Shown: positions 8,725 through 16,829, counted from the stretch's first letter. The stretch is 64,000 nt of DNA from Hymenobacter montanus (GCF_014699115.1 NZ_JACXAD010000012.1:1-64000), one strand, 5' to 3'. Numbers and translations are program-made. The notes: generated from the letters alone by a model not told the origin.

Positions 8725-9384
8725 TTAGCGACTGCCCGTCACTATGGAGGAAGAAGGTACTGTCGGGCTCTCCACGGGGCTGCCGGATAACAACAGCGGG
8801 CGCAGGCGGGCAGTGGCCGTGTCCAGCTGAGGGCGAATCTCGGCCATGGCGCCCCGCAAAGCCAGGATGTCGGCCAGACGAGGGGCCACGGTTTGCGAAT
8901 AGCCGTGATACATGGCGACTTTCACTTCGGAGTTGCCGGTGCCCGTGTAGGTGCCCAGCAAGTTGCCGGCGGCGTCGCTCACTTGCACTTCGGCCTGCAA
9001 GGTGGTTTTGTACCATTCCAGCGGCATCCCGAATAAGGACGGCGACATCAGCAGTAGTATTTGGAAGGCCTGAATACCCCGGCCCGTCCGTCGGGTGCGC
9101 ACCTTCCGCACAACCAGCTTCGCGTAGCCGTACGTGGTCGAGTCGGTGGGCTCCATCAGGTTGGTCTCGCATTCTTGCTGAAACAACCGGAGCGGGTCTT
9201 CAGGCAGGGCTCCGTCATTCATGGCGAGAGGGCCTTGGTCCGCCAGAATTTCCAGCGCGGGCAGGCGTTTAGTAATGGCCGCGGCCGGCGTGCTCTTCAT
9301 TACGGTTTTGACCGACACGCACGCGGGCACCAGCAGCAGGAACGGCACCAACGCTAGCATGACGAATTGACGAGTAGGCTTCAT
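8725..9384 (-). CDS. Putative lipoprotein, unknown function
   Basis: A 219-residue protein that starts with a lipoprotein signal (FVMLALVPFLLLVPAC; lipobox Cys at about 22). The mature region includes GTGNSEVKVAMYHGYSQTV and a Ser/Pro-rich tail (about 200-219). A short hydrophobic patch (FQILLLMSPSLFGMP) lies mid-protein. No named family is recognised. It probably sits in the envelope, facing the periplasm or attached to the outer membrane. It heads a possible two-gene transcript with the lipoprotein at 8071-8616. Confidence 0.6.
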   Translation of the reverse strand: MKPTRQFVMLALVPFLLLVPACVSVKTVMKSTPAAAITKRLPALEILADQGPLAMNDGALPEDPLRLFQQECETNLMEPTDSTTYGYAKLVVRKVRTRRTGRGIQAFQILLLMSPSLFGMPLEWYKTTLQAEVQVSDAAGNLLGTYTGTGNSEVKVAMYHGYSQTVAPRLADILALRGAMAEIRPQLDTATARLRPLLLSGSPVESPTVPSSSIVTGSR

Positions 9385-9851
9385 AGAGAGAAGGCAAAAA
9401 TGCCAGAGAGTAAAAAGAAATGGAATGAAAAAACCAAAGACTCCTTGGTAGATAAGCCCTTCAATAATTGGAGGCTAAAATAAGGGTTCTAATCCAGAGC
9501 CCGACTTTTTCTCGGTGAATGGCCTAAAAACACCCCTGATTGGATGAAACAGCAGCGTCTAATTGTACTTTACTTTCGCGCAGGGCGATTGGCTGGCGTC
9601 CGGACCGCATCCGGTTGGTGATTTTCCCTCGTGCCGCGCCCGGTAATGTAGCTGGGACAGGTTCACTAAACGCTACGTACGCGTTGAATTCTGCAGTAGG
9701 CTGGCTCGGGAAGTGCCAGCCCTCGGGGCTTGGAAAAGTTGGCCCCGGCCTATCTTATTAGGAATTAAAAATTAAAAATGAGGAATTAAAAATTGACCAG
9801 CCGATTTTTAATTCTTCATTTTTAATTTTTAATTCCTTTTCGAAAACTGCT
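9385..9851. other. Intergenic region with hairpin and AT-rich palindrome
   Basis: No gene is visible in these 467 bases. They hold a short hairpin (GGCTGGC at 9699-9705 with GCCAGCC at 9715-9721) and the AT-rich inverted repeat described separately at 9761-9836. The rest is mixed-composition spacer between the lipoprotein gene start and the end of the symporter gene. Confidence 0.6.
9761..9836. repeat. AT-rich palindromic repeat, copy 1
   Basis: Two 34-bp arms (9761-9794 and 9803-9836) made of AATTAAAAAT-type units are complementary at about 32 of 34 positions and enclose an 8-nt centre. A related but rearranged element lies at 33853-34015. It stands out sharply against the GC-rich surroundings, lies just after the 3' end of a gene, and looks like a dispersed intergenic repeat that may also stop transcription. 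Confidence 0.75.
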
Positions 9852-11234
9852 CTAAATCAGCCCGTTTTGTTCGGGCGCCTGATAGTTATCAACGAATTCG
9901 CCTTCCCAGCGGGCCACCACGGCCGAGGCCAGACAGTTGCCCAGCACGTTGATGGCCGTGCGCGCCATGTCCATCAAGGCATCGATGCCCAGGATGATGA
10001 AGACCGGCCAGCTCGGCAGGTTGAAAGACGCCACGGTAGCCAGCAGAATTACCAGCGAGGCCCGGGGCACGCCGGCCACCCCCTTACTGGTGAGCATGAG
10101 CGTGAACACCATGAGCAGCTGCTGCCCAAAGGTAAAGGGCACCCCGGCCGCCTGAGCCACGAATACGGCCGCCAAAGACAGGTAGAGCGTGGTGCCATCT
10201 AAGTTGAATGAGTAGCCCGTGGGCATCACGAAGGCCACGATGCGGCGCGGAACGCCGATGTTTTCCATGGCTTCCATGGCCCGCGGCAGGGCGGCCTCCG
10301 ACGAGGTAGTGGCAAAGGCAATGCTCATCGGCTCCGCCACCGCCGCCATAAAGCGGCGCAGGGGGATGCGCATGAGCAGCGCCACCGGCAGCAGCACCAG
10401 CAGGACAAACGCGATGAGGGCCCCGTAAAGGGTGAGCAGCAGCTGAAACGCGTTCAGCAGGGGCGCGAAACCCATCTTGCCCACCGTGTAGGCCAAAGCT
10501 CCGCCCACGCCCAGGGGCGCGAAAAACATCACCACGTTCGTGAACTTGAACATGACCTCCGACAAGCTTTCGCACACCTCCAGCATCACGCGGCGGGGCC
10601 GCTCGGGCGTGATAGCCAAGCCAATAGCGAACAGAATGGCGAAAATGACCACCTGCAGCACCTGGCCCTCGGCCACCGACTTGGCAATGTTTTCGGGGAA
10701 GATGTGCAGGATGATGTCGGCCGCGGTTTGGGGCGGCGCCACGGCCAGGGCCTCTTGCTTTACGCCGGCCTGACTCACCCCCACGCCCGCTTTGGTAAGG
10801 TTAATGGCGGCCAGACCGATAAACAGGGCAAACGTGGTAACAATTTCGAAGTAGACGAGCGCCTTCAACCCCATGCGACCCACCTGCTTGAGGTTGGCGT
10901 GCCCGGCAATGCCCACCACCAGCGTCGCAAAAACCAGCGGGGCAATGATGGTTTTTACCAGGCGCAGGAAAGCGTCGCTCAAAACTTTAAGGTTGAGGGC
11001 CACGCCGGGGGCGTCGTGCCCCAGCTCAATGCCCACCAGCATGCTGACCACAATCCAGAGGGTGAGGGAGCGGCGCGGGGCCACAGCCGCTGCCACCGCT
11101 AACAGGGCCAGCCAGCGCGCCGCCAGGGGCAGGGCCGGCGGCAGGGCCCCTGGGTTCTGGGCCGCCCAAACGGTAAATGCAATGGCCAACAACAACAACA
11201 AGACAGCCACGAGGGGTAAACGGGATTTCGCCAT
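9852..11234 (-). CDS. Dicarboxylate/amino acid:cation symporter (DAACS)
   Basis: A 460-residue inner-membrane carrier of the sodium/proton:dicarboxylate family (GltP/DctA type). About eight hydrophobic helices are visible. The two family signatures are present: the serine-rich hairpin FATTSSEAALP (about 306-316) and the substrate-site helix with NLDGTTLYLS (about 341-350). Such carriers take up C4-dicarboxylates or acidic amino acids by co-transport with Na+ or H+. An N-terminal extension with an extra hydrophobic helix (about 7-25) precedes the usual start of the family. It stands alone; the exact substrate is unresolved. Confidence 0.9.
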   Translation of the reverse strand: MAKSRLPLVAVLLLLLAIAFTVWAAQNPGALPPALPLAARWLALLAVAAAVAPRRSLTLWIVVSMLVGIELGHDAPGVALNLKVLSDAFLRLVKTIIAPLVFATLVVGIAGHANLKQVGRMGLKALVYFEIVTTFALFIGLAAINLTKAGVGVSQAGVKQEALAVAPPQTAADIILHIFPENIAKSVAEGQVLQVVIFAILFAIGLAITPERPRRVMLEVCESLSEVMFKFTNVVMFFAPLGVGGALAYTVGKMGFAPLLNAFQLLLTLYGALIAFVLLVLLPVALLMRIPLRRFMAAVAEPMSIAFATTSSEAALPRAMEAMENIGVPRRIVAFVMPTGYSFNLDGTTLYLSLAAVFVAQAAGVPFTFGQQLLMVFTLMLTSKGVAGVPRASLVILLATVASFNLPSWPVFIILGIDALMDMARTAINVLGNCLASAVVARWEGEFVDNYQAPEQNGLI

Positions 11235-11616
11235 GCAAGTAAAAAAGGCCGTGAAAACGAAATAAGGGCCTAAAGAACGGCATTATCCAGTCAGTAATCC
11301 TGCCGGGCCCCGCGTAATGCGCCCGGGGAACCCAAAAAAGCCCCGCGCTGGTGAGCGCGGGGCGGTGAGCCACCCTGTACCGGTCGGGCCATGAGGGCCG
11401 CATATAGTAGGTGGCCAATGTTAACATGGGCCCCTGGCCAAACCCAGGCTGCTGGCCCTTGGGGCCGGGGCTAGGGCTTGGTAGAGCGCGCGGCCGCGCC
11501 TGGCCCTGTGCTGCTGGGTTAGTCGAGGCACCCGCCTGGCCTTACAGCGCAGCGTCAGGCTCGCTGCCCGGTCGGGCTTCGCCCACCGTAGGGTGTGCCC
11601 CTAACTCAACACCCCT
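11235..11616. other. Structured GC-rich intergenic region, no ORF
   Basis: These 382 bases carry no convincing gene. Read on the minus strand, the stretch from 11616 down to the terminator at 11334 has several short complementary GC-rich segments (for example GGGCACACCC and GGTGGGCGAAGCCCGACC). It is therefore either a long 3' untranslated region of the gene ending at 11617 or a small RNA gene. It does not match tmRNA, RNase P, SRP or 6S signatures that I know. Confidence 0.4.
11334..11363 (-). terminator. Rho-independent terminator, minus strand
   Basis: The 10-bp GC stem GCCCCGCGCT (11340-11349) / AGCGCGGGGC (11354-11363) has a 4-nt loop. On the minus strand it is followed by six T residues (complement of 11334-11339). 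It lies about 250 nt past the stop codon of the DUF6799-like gene, so the transcript it ends has a long untranslated tail. Confidence 0.8.
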
Positions 11617-12096
11617 TCAGTTTGCCGTGGCTGGGTGCGGTGAGCTGCTGCGGGCGGGTGTCGCTCCGGGGGCCGCCGGGCGCTCGGGGGAGGCCGCAGC
11701 CGCCCCGGGCGCAGCCGTTGGCGCCGCCGCGGGTGCGGCCGATGGCTCCGGGGAAGCGGACAGAGCCGATGGGTTGCGGGTATTGGCAATGAAATCCCCG
11801 TTCAGGCTCAGAACGTCGCCTTCCTGAAATTTTACGCGGGTACCATTGGCGAACACGACCGACTTGGAGCGGTAGTCTATCCGAACGCCACTAGGCAACA
11901 TGATGTCCCTTTCCAAGGGCTTGGTTTTGCTACCATTTCGAATGATTAAGGCATTATCCTGCAACGTGAACCACGGCAGGGAGCCGGCCGATTCGGCAGA
12001 GGAAGCTTCCTCGAGCGCTTGAGCCCTGGCCTGAGAAAGGCTGCTGATCGACAACAGAATAATGAGTAGAAACGAGATAAATAAAGGGGATTTCAT
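11617..12096 (-). CDS. Secreted DUF6799-like protein
   Basis: A 159-residue exported protein. It has a signal peptide (SPLFISFLLIILLSISSLSQ), a short conserved domain at about 48-110 and an Ala/Pro/Ser-rich tail. The domain (IIRNGSKTKPLERDI, then LPSGVRIDYRSKS, then VKFQEGDVLSLNG) aligns with the protein at 15508-16101 and with the pseudogene at 13345-13986. It looks like the DUF6799-type beta repeat common in Hymenobacter secreted proteins. The family label is from memory and of moderate certainty; function is unknown. The upstream DNA (12097-12328) is AT-rich, with no further gene. Confidence 0.65.
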   Translation of the reverse strand: MKSPLFISFLLIILLSISSLSQARAQALEEASSAESAGSLPWFTLQDNALIIRNGSKTKPLERDIMLPSGVRIDYRSKSVVFANGTRVKFQEGDVLSLNGDFIANTRNPSALSASPEPSAAPAAAPTAAPGAAAASPERPAAPGATPARSSSPHPATAN

Positions 12097-12328
12097 AATT
12101 GATTATAGTAGTTATGGTTAATTTAATTTATTATAAGGTAGGATGTTATAAAGTAGAAAGCCTAACAAAGATACCACGTCAGCGCTTACGCTACCCCAGC
12201 CTTGATTATGTTTTAGGTGAAGCGGTGGAAATGCCAAGTTAAAGAGACTATTCGCTCGATCGTGACGGCGAGGGGTGGTTCTTCGCCTTATTTTTGAGCT
12301 CCCACTTCCTGGACTCCCTCTGCCACCC

Positions 12329-13336
12329 ATGCCCACTTGGACCCTGACCTCGCACCTGCTGCCCCTGCGCTTTGTTTGGAAAATTTCCCGCAACGCATCG
12401 GCTACCAAAACCAATTTGCTGGTGCTGGTGGCGGGCCACGGGCACCGCGGGCTCGGCGAGGCCGCCCCTAATGTGCGCTATGGCGAGTCGCCGGAGCTCT
12501 TGCAGCAGCAGTTTGAGTTGCTGCAGGCCCAGGGCTTGTCCGGGATTGATTCGTTGGATGAGCTGGATGCCTTGCTGGGCCGGCAGCCCGTGGCCCACGC
12601 CTTGCGCTTCGCCCTGGAAGCCGCCCTGGTGCAGTGGCTGGCCAACCGGGCGGGTCAGCCGGTATGGCAATGGCTGGGGGTGGTGCTGCCTACCCACCGG
12701 GTGCCCACCGCCTTTTCGCTGCCCATTATGGAGCCCAGCGCGGTAGCCGGGTTTTTGCGCGAGCAAAACGCGGCCCGCTTCCACTTGCTAAAAATCAAAG
12801 TCAACCAGGCGCAAGGGCTTGACTTGCTGCGGGAAGTGGCCCGGGCCCTGCCCGGCCACGCCTTGCTGGTAGATGGCAACGAGACCTGGCCCGACGCCGA
12901 CGGCGTACTGCAGTTTCTGGAGCAGGCCACCGCCCTGCCGGGGCTGCACCTGCGCCTGCTGGAGCAGCCGTTACCGGCGGACCAAGCCGCAGACTATCGC
13001 TACCTGCGGCCCCGTAGCGCCGTGCCGCTGCTGGCCGACGAATCGGTGACCGACACTGCCGATTTCGCCGATATCGCCCAGCAGTTCCACGGGGTGAATG
13101 TGAAGCTGATGAAGGCCGGGGGCTTCCGGCGCGGCATAGAGCTGCTGCGCCAAACGCGCGCGCATGGCCTGCTGCCCATGCTGGGCTGTATGGTGGAGAC
13201 GAGCGTGGGCATTGCGGCGGCCCTGCAAATCAGCTCCCTGGCCGACGTTCACGACCTGGACGGTTTCCTGATTGTGCAGGACGAGCCGTTTGGAGTGGTG
13301 GAGGAACAGGCCGGGGAGCTGTTTATCCGCGGGTAA
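12329..13336 (+). CDS. Dipeptide (L-Ala-D/L-Glu type) epimerase
   Basis: A 335-residue member of the enolase superfamily, muconate-lactonising subgroup. The start is the ATG at 12329 (MPTWTLTSHLLPLRF). Visible catalytic features are the KxK motif in LLKIKVNQ (about 152-159), the metal ligands in VDGNETWPD, the Glu of RLLEQPLP and the Asp of ADESVTD, the second base Lys in VNVKLMKAGG (about 252-261), and GCMVETS near the end. This set matches L-Ala-D/L-Glu epimerases, which epimerise murein-derived dipeptides for recycling or catabolism. Its last roughly 130 bp are also present as a decayed fragment at 15378-15499, which shows a local duplication. Confidence 0.88.
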   Translation: MPTWTLTSHLLPLRFVWKISRNASATKTNLLVLVAGHGHRGLGEAAPNVRYGESPELLQQQFELLQAQGLSGIDSLDELDALLGRQPVAHALRFALEAALVQWLANRAGQPVWQWLGVVLPTHRVPTAFSLPIMEPSAVAGFLREQNAARFHLLKIKVNQAQGLDLLREVARALPGHALLVDGNETWPDADGVLQFLEQATALPGLHLRLLEQPLPADQAADYRYLRPRSAVPLLADESVTDTADFADIAQQFHGVNVKLMKAGGFRRGIELLRQTRAHGLLPMLGCMVETSVGIAAALQISSLADVHDLDGFLIVQDEPFGVVEEQAGELFIRG

Positions 13337-13344
13337 CCAATAAC

Positions 13345-13986
13345 TTAATCCGGGGCCATTGGCTGGGCCTCCAGCTGGGCGAGTTGGTCGTCGATGGCTT
13401 TCGTATTGGGCAGCTCCGTGCGGCCCTGGCTGAGGAGTTTGACTTTCTGGGTGAGCAAGTCCACCTTTTTACTGAGTAGCCGCACCTGCGCGTCGGCTGC
13501 TGACGCTGGAGAAGTCAGGTTAATGTAATTGGCGCTCCGTGGTACGGTACGCATTTGGAGCCCGTCGCATTCGTCGCCTTATTGGCATCGCCCCGGGCGG
13601 CTGCCGTGCTGGCTGGGGTGGCGAAGACGGTGCTGCCATCGGCGCGAACAAAGCCGCCTTCCTGCAGGGGAATTTTCTTATCCTTGGGATATAGTTTATT
13701 CGGCTGGTATTTGTACTATTTTATAGTTAATTTTGAAGTTGTTAGCCAGCTTGACGTCGTGGGTGAGGGGATCAGCTGGTTACTCTCGCGTTGCACCACT
13801 TCGCCGTCTTTGAGCACAAACGGGCTGCGCGCAGTGGTTTTGACAGCGTAGCCGCCCTCCTGCGCCGCCGCGTGATGAGGAGCTGTAACCAAGTAGGCGG
13901 CCGCGAGCATCGCGAAGATAAAGTGGTTGATAAAGCAAGGGACAAGCTTAGTATAATAGGATAATACATAGGCTGCCCGGTATTGC
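13345..13986 (-). pseudogene. Decayed copy of DUF6799-like gene 15508-16101
   Basis: The two ends are clearly homologous to the intact gene at 15508-16101. The N-terminal part reads INHFIFAMLAAAYLVTAP and GGYAVKTTARSPFVLKDGEV; the C-terminal part reads KKVDLLTQKVKLLSQGRTEL and is almost identical. The start codon has changed from ATG to ATC, and frameshifts and stops break the middle (about 13555-13715), so no full product is possible. It lies 8 nt after the epimerase stop codon, in the same relative place as the intact gene follows the epimerase fragment in copy B. Confidence 0.88.
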
Positions 13987-14080
13987 ATAATCACAATGTC
14001 AAAAAAAATAAAGAATTAGCTAAAACGATGTTGTGACGTTAAGTGTAGACCTATAGATTTGCAGGGTTCCGCTGCCTCTT

Positions 14081-14149
14081 ATGAGCAGCGAAGGCGAAAT
14101 TAACCAGCCGATTTTTCGCAATGAACACCAGTAAGGCTCACATCACTCT
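14081..14149 (+). pseudogene. 5' remnant of marR (copy of 16264 gene)
   Basis: The first 17 codons (MSSEGEINQPIFRNEHQ) match the start of the intact MarR gene at 16264 (MRIEDEIKQPVFRNEYQ). A single T inserted after the CAG codon then produces an immediate TAA, while the nucleotide match continues out of frame to about 14149, where low-GC DNA begins. The upstream TTG and TAGATTTG promoter elements (about 14031-14061) are kept, but the 20-bp palindrome of copy B is not. Confidence 0.85.
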
Positions 14150-14163
14150 TTAAAAACACTTTT

Positions 14164-15066
14164 ATGAAAAAGATTTTACTCTTTATTTTTTTCCTTGCAA
14201 GCCTGCAGACGGCTTTTGCACAAGCTCCGGTCATTGAAGGGGATATAAGACTTTGTGCTTATACAAACGGGACCGCTCGCGTAACAAACCCTACATCTGC
14301 CAGTTATCAGTGGTATGTAAAAAGGTACTGGTTTAACGAAGCGCCTTATGTGCCAATTCTCGGAGCTACAGGGCCTACTTTTACTTATGACTGGTTTCAC
14401 TATGATCAGACTCTGCTTAAGGTAGTAGCTACCTTAAATGGTGTAAGTACCGAGTCAAATACTATTCGGATTGACAGTTATGCATTTGCTGGATTAACAA
14501 TAGCAACGCCTGTAACGCCATTTCTTGTTTATAACTCACAAGCGGGTCTTTGGTATCTTTGTCCGGGGCATAGCGTTGATATACGCATGAACAACCCTCC
14601 CTATAGTATTATTCAATGGTATAAAAACGGCCAGCCAATTCCCGGAGCCATTTCAGCGACTTATACCATTTCCGAACCTGGAAATTATTATGTTGTTGCG
14701 TCCCCTGGTTTATGCCCAAATCTTTCTTTTCAAGAGCCAGGTAGTGGGATGAGGGTAGTCTGGAATCCTAATCCAAATAGCTGCAATGCTCTAGGGACTG
14801 CTAATCCCGAAATGGAGTTGGTTGTAAATTTATATCCTAATCCGGCAAAAGACAGACTTACTTTAGAACTGCCTCATAATGCAAATTTTACAAGTTATAG
14901 CATTCTAGATATTTCCGGTAAGGTTATAAGCCATGATAATCTGTCTCTATCAAATACGGCTATTAAAACCGGCCAGTTAAAGACCGGCCATTTATCAAGC
15001 GGTTTTTATATGCTTAGGCTGGAAGGAGAAAAAACAAGTATCTTCAAAAAATTTATTAAAGAGTAG
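14164..15066 (+). CDS. Secreted Ig-like protein with T9SS sorting tail
   Basis: A 300-residue exported protein. It has a signal peptide (KKILLFIFFLASLQTAFAQ), two immunoglobulin/PKD-like beta domains at about 22-105 and 115-190 (each with a QWY motif, SYQWYV and IIQWYKNG), and a C-terminal type IX secretion sorting domain from about 218 (VVNLYPNPAKDRLTLELP, then ILDISGKVIS, ending FYMLRLEGEK...FKKFIKE). It should be secreted through the outer membrane and anchored on the cell surface. Its DNA is markedly AT-richer than the neighbours, and it sits exactly between two pseudogenes of a duplicated block, so it is probably a transferred insertion. Ligand unknown. Confidence 0.82.
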   Translation: MKKILLFIFFLASLQTAFAQAPVIEGDIRLCAYTNGTARVTNPTSASYQWYVKRYWFNEAPYVPILGATGPTFTYDWFHYDQTLLKVVATLNGVSTESNTIRIDSYAFAGLTIATPVTPFLVYNSQAGLWYLCPGHSVDIRMNNPPYSIIQWYKNGQPIPGAISATYTISEPGNYYVVASPGLCPNLSFQEPGSGMRVVWNPNPNSCNALGTANPEMELVVNLYPNPAKDRLTLELPHNANFTSYSILDISGKVISHDNLSLSNTAIKTGQLKTGHLSSGFYMLRLEGEKTSIFKKFIKE

Positions 15067-15068
15067 TA

Positions 15069-15249
15069 ATGAAAAAAATCTTGCTGCCCGCCCTGTTTGC
15101 TGTTGCTGTCCGTCACGGGTAAGGTCATCATCAATCGCATTAAGTACGGCGTGAAGTCCGGCCCGAAAACTTTCTTCGATACTATTGGCGACCGGGCTAT
15201 CAACGATGATTTTGACCTAACCTTTAAAATCATCACCGAAAAAATTTAA
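15069..15249 (+). pseudogene. Internally deleted yceI copy
   Basis: It begins with an ATG and the signal-peptide start of the intact yceI at 16830 (MKKILLPALFAVAV). It then jumps to that gene's last third (INRIKYGVKSGPKTFFD, then NDDFDLTFKIITEK) and ends in TAA at 15247. About 460 bp of the middle is missing, and the join is out of frame. It starts 3 nt after the T9SS gene. Confidence 0.88.
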
Positions 15250-15306
15250 GGCGGCCCGGCCTAGCAACCCGGATTTCCTCGGTTGCCTCGGCCTGGGTTC
15301 GAGACG

Positions 15307-15343
15307 AATAAAAAAAGCCTGTTCTGACCAGGCTTTTTTTATT
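15307..15343. terminator. Bidirectional rho-independent terminator
   Basis: A 15-bp stem (AATAAAAAAAGCCTG at 15307-15321 with its complement at 15329-15343) with a 7-nt loop TTCTGAC. The A tract on one side and the T tract on the other would stop transcription from both directions, insulating copy A from copy B of the duplicated block. Confidence 0.85.
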
Positions 15344-15377
15344 CGGGCAGGGGAAGCAGCGGGGCCGCTCAATCCAG

Positions 15378-15499
15378 GCGTGGGCATTGTGGCGACGCTA
15401 CAGCTAAGCTTTCCAACGGACGTCCACGACCTGGCCGGCTTCCTGCATTGTAAAAGACGAGCCATTTGGAGTGGGAGAGCAGGCCGGGGAGCTGTTTAG
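15378..15499 (+). pseudogene. 3' fragment of epimerase gene
   Basis: About 120 bp align with the end of the epimerase gene (13204-13336), including TCCACGACCTGG, GACGAGCC, TTTGGAGTGG and CAGGCCGGGGAGCTGTTTA. Indels break the frame, and no upstream part of the gene is present. Confidence 0.85.
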
Positions 15500-15507
15500 C
15501 CCCGCGC

Positions 15508-16101
15508 TTACTTCGGGGCAATAGTGCTGGGCTGGGCCTCCAACTGGGCGAGCTGGTCGTCGATGGCTTTCGTGTCGGGCAGCTCCGTGCGGCCCTGGCT
15601 GAGGAGTTTAACTTTCTGAGTGAGTAAGTCCACCTTTTTGCTGAGTAGCCGCACTTGCGCGTCGGCCGCCAATGCTGGTGCCGTCCGGGCGGTATAGTTG
15701 GCGCTCTGCCGCACGTACTTGGGGGCCGGTGCAGTGGTTGCCGAAGTGGCTTCGCCGCGGGCGGCAGCAGCGCTGGCCGGGGTGGCGAAGACGATGCCGC
15801 CATCAGCGCGGACAAAGTCGCCTTCCTGCAGGGTGATTTTCTTGCCCTTGGGATAGAGTTTATCGGCCGGCATTTCCACAATACCATTTTTGTAGTTGAT
15901 TTTGACGCCGTTGGCTAGCTTGACGTTTTGGGTGAGGGGGATTAGCTGGTTGCCCTCGCGCTGCACCACTTCGCCGTCTTTGAGCACAAACTGGGTACGT
16001 GCGGTGGTTTTGACGGCGTAGCCGCCATCCTGCGCCGCCGCTTGGCGAGGAGCGGTAGCCAGGCAGGCGGCGGCGAGCAGCATGAAAATAAAGCGGTTCA
16101 T
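15508..16101 (-). CDS. Secreted DUF6799-like coiled-coil protein
   Basis: A 197-residue exported protein. The ATG at 16101 (MNRFIFMLLAAACLATAP) gives a clean signal peptide, so the longer frame upstream is not used. The domain at about 25-95 consists of short beta units (FVLKDGEVVQREGNQLIPL, KLANGVKINYKNGIVEMP, KKITLQEGDFVRADGG). It is followed by an Ala-rich linker and a Lys/Leu heptad stretch (about 150-178, QVRLLSKKVDLLTQKVKLL) that should form a coiled coil. The domain matches the protein at 11617-12096 and resembles DUF6799. Function unknown. It is divergent from marR across about 160 bp, so the MarR operator could also affect it. Confidence 0.75.
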   Translation of the reverse strand: MNRFIFMLLAAACLATAPRQAAAQDGGYAVKTTARTQFVLKDGEVVQREGNQLIPLTQNVKLANGVKINYKNGIVEMPADKLYPKGKKITLQEGDFVRADGGIVFATPASAAAARGEATSATTAPAPKYVRQSANYTARTAPALAADAQVRLLSKKVDLLTQKVKLLSQGRTELPDTKAIDDQLAQLEAQPSTIAPK

Positions 16102-16211
16102 TGGGTAAAGGACAAGAGTAGGTAAATAGGGGGCAATACGCATTCCAGGGTCGGTCAGGCACCTTGTGAGTCAAATAGAAGCAAAAATCTTTGAAATTAA
16201 TCTGAGCGATG

Positions 16212-16242
16212 TTGCAACATTAAATGTATGTACATACATTTG
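16212..16242 (+). promoter_or_regulatory. marR promoter overlapped by 20-bp palindromic operator
   Basis: TTG at 16212-16214 and TACATTTG at 16235-16242, separated by 20 nt, form a Bacteroidota-type promoter. A perfect 20-bp palindrome, AAATGTATGT followed by its complement (16222-16241), covers the spacer and most of the -7 box, and an 8-bp palindrome GTTGCAAC (16211-16218) covers the TTG. The ATG of marR follows at 16264. A MarR dimer bound here would block its own promoter, so autorepression is likely. Confidence 0.75.
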
Positions 16243-16263
16243 CAGTCGATTCCTCTGCCTCTT

Positions 16264-16716
16264 ATGCGCATCGAAGACGAAATTAAACAGCCGGTTTTTC
16301 GCAATGAATACCAGAAGGCCCACATCAATCTGGTGTACACCGCCGGGTGGTTGCAACTGCGCCAGGCCGCGGCATTCAAGCCCTTCGGCCTCACCCTGCC
16401 CCAGTTTAACATTCTGCGCATTCTTCGCGGGCAGCATCCCCGGCCGGCCACCGTGGCCCTGCTAATCGACCGGATGCTGGACAAAACCAGCAACGCCTCC
16501 CGAATTGTGGACCGGTTGGAAGAAAAGCAGCTCGTGACGCGCACCGTGTGCCCGGCCAACCGCCGGGCCGTCGACATCCGCATCACTAAGGCTGGGTTGG
16601 ACCTGCTCGACCGGATCGAGCAAGCCAACATTACACCCTCCGGTGTCGAGCAGCTTAGCGAGGCGGAAGCACAGCAGCTCAATGCCTTACTCGACAAGGT
16701 GCGTACGGTTGAGTAA
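16264..16716 (+). CDS. MarR family transcriptional regulator
   Basis: A 150-residue winged-helix repressor. I use the ATG at 16264 (MRIEDEIKQPVFRNEY); an earlier start would lie inside the promoter palindrome. The HTH spans about 50-80 (TLPQFNILRILRG, then LLIDRMLDKTSNASRIVDRL) and the wing about 85-105 (KQLVTRTVCPANRRAVDIRI). MarR proteins are dimeric and release DNA on binding small phenolic or oxidant signals. It is followed on the same strand by yceI (gap 113 nt), a pairing often seen in Bacteroidota, so it likely controls yceI. Confidence 0.9.
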   Translation: MRIEDEIKQPVFRNEYQKAHINLVYTAGWLQLRQAAAFKPFGLTLPQFNILRILRGQHPRPATVALLIDRMLDKTSNASRIVDRLEEKQLVTRTVCPANRRAVDIRITKAGLDLLDRIEQANITPSGVEQLSEAEAQQLNALLDKVRTVE

Positions 16717-16829
16717 AGGTAGATATCGATTAACTACTTGCGCGGACGCTTTTGGCACATTTCTTCGTTGCCGTGCGCTGGTCCTTTTGCTTCTTTTTTT
16801 ACTACTTACTTTTTAAAATCTTTTTTCAG

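Larger units (their letters stand above)
13204..15249. repeat. Duplicated block, copy A (decayed except epimerase)
   Basis: In order, this stretch matches the block at 15378-17474: 3' end of the epimerase gene, an inverse-oriented DUF6799-like gene, a marR start, then yceI. Here only the epimerase is intact. The other three members are pseudogenes, and a low-GC T9SS protein gene occupies the place of most of marR and the marR-yceI spacer. Confidence 0.85.

Noticed and set aside
9540-9761. Possible riboswitch in the 9.4-9.85 kb gap
   Set aside because: Only short unrelated hairpins; no known riboswitch core, and the nearby genes are not oriented to use it.
11334-11616. tmRNA, RNase P, SRP or 6S RNA in the structured region
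   Set aside because: Diagnostic conserved segments of these RNAs are missing.
11411-11827. Plus-strand open frame beside the structured intergenic region
   Set aside because: Ala/Gly/Arg-rich shadow of the DUF6799-like gene tail and GC-rich spacer; no protein-like pattern.
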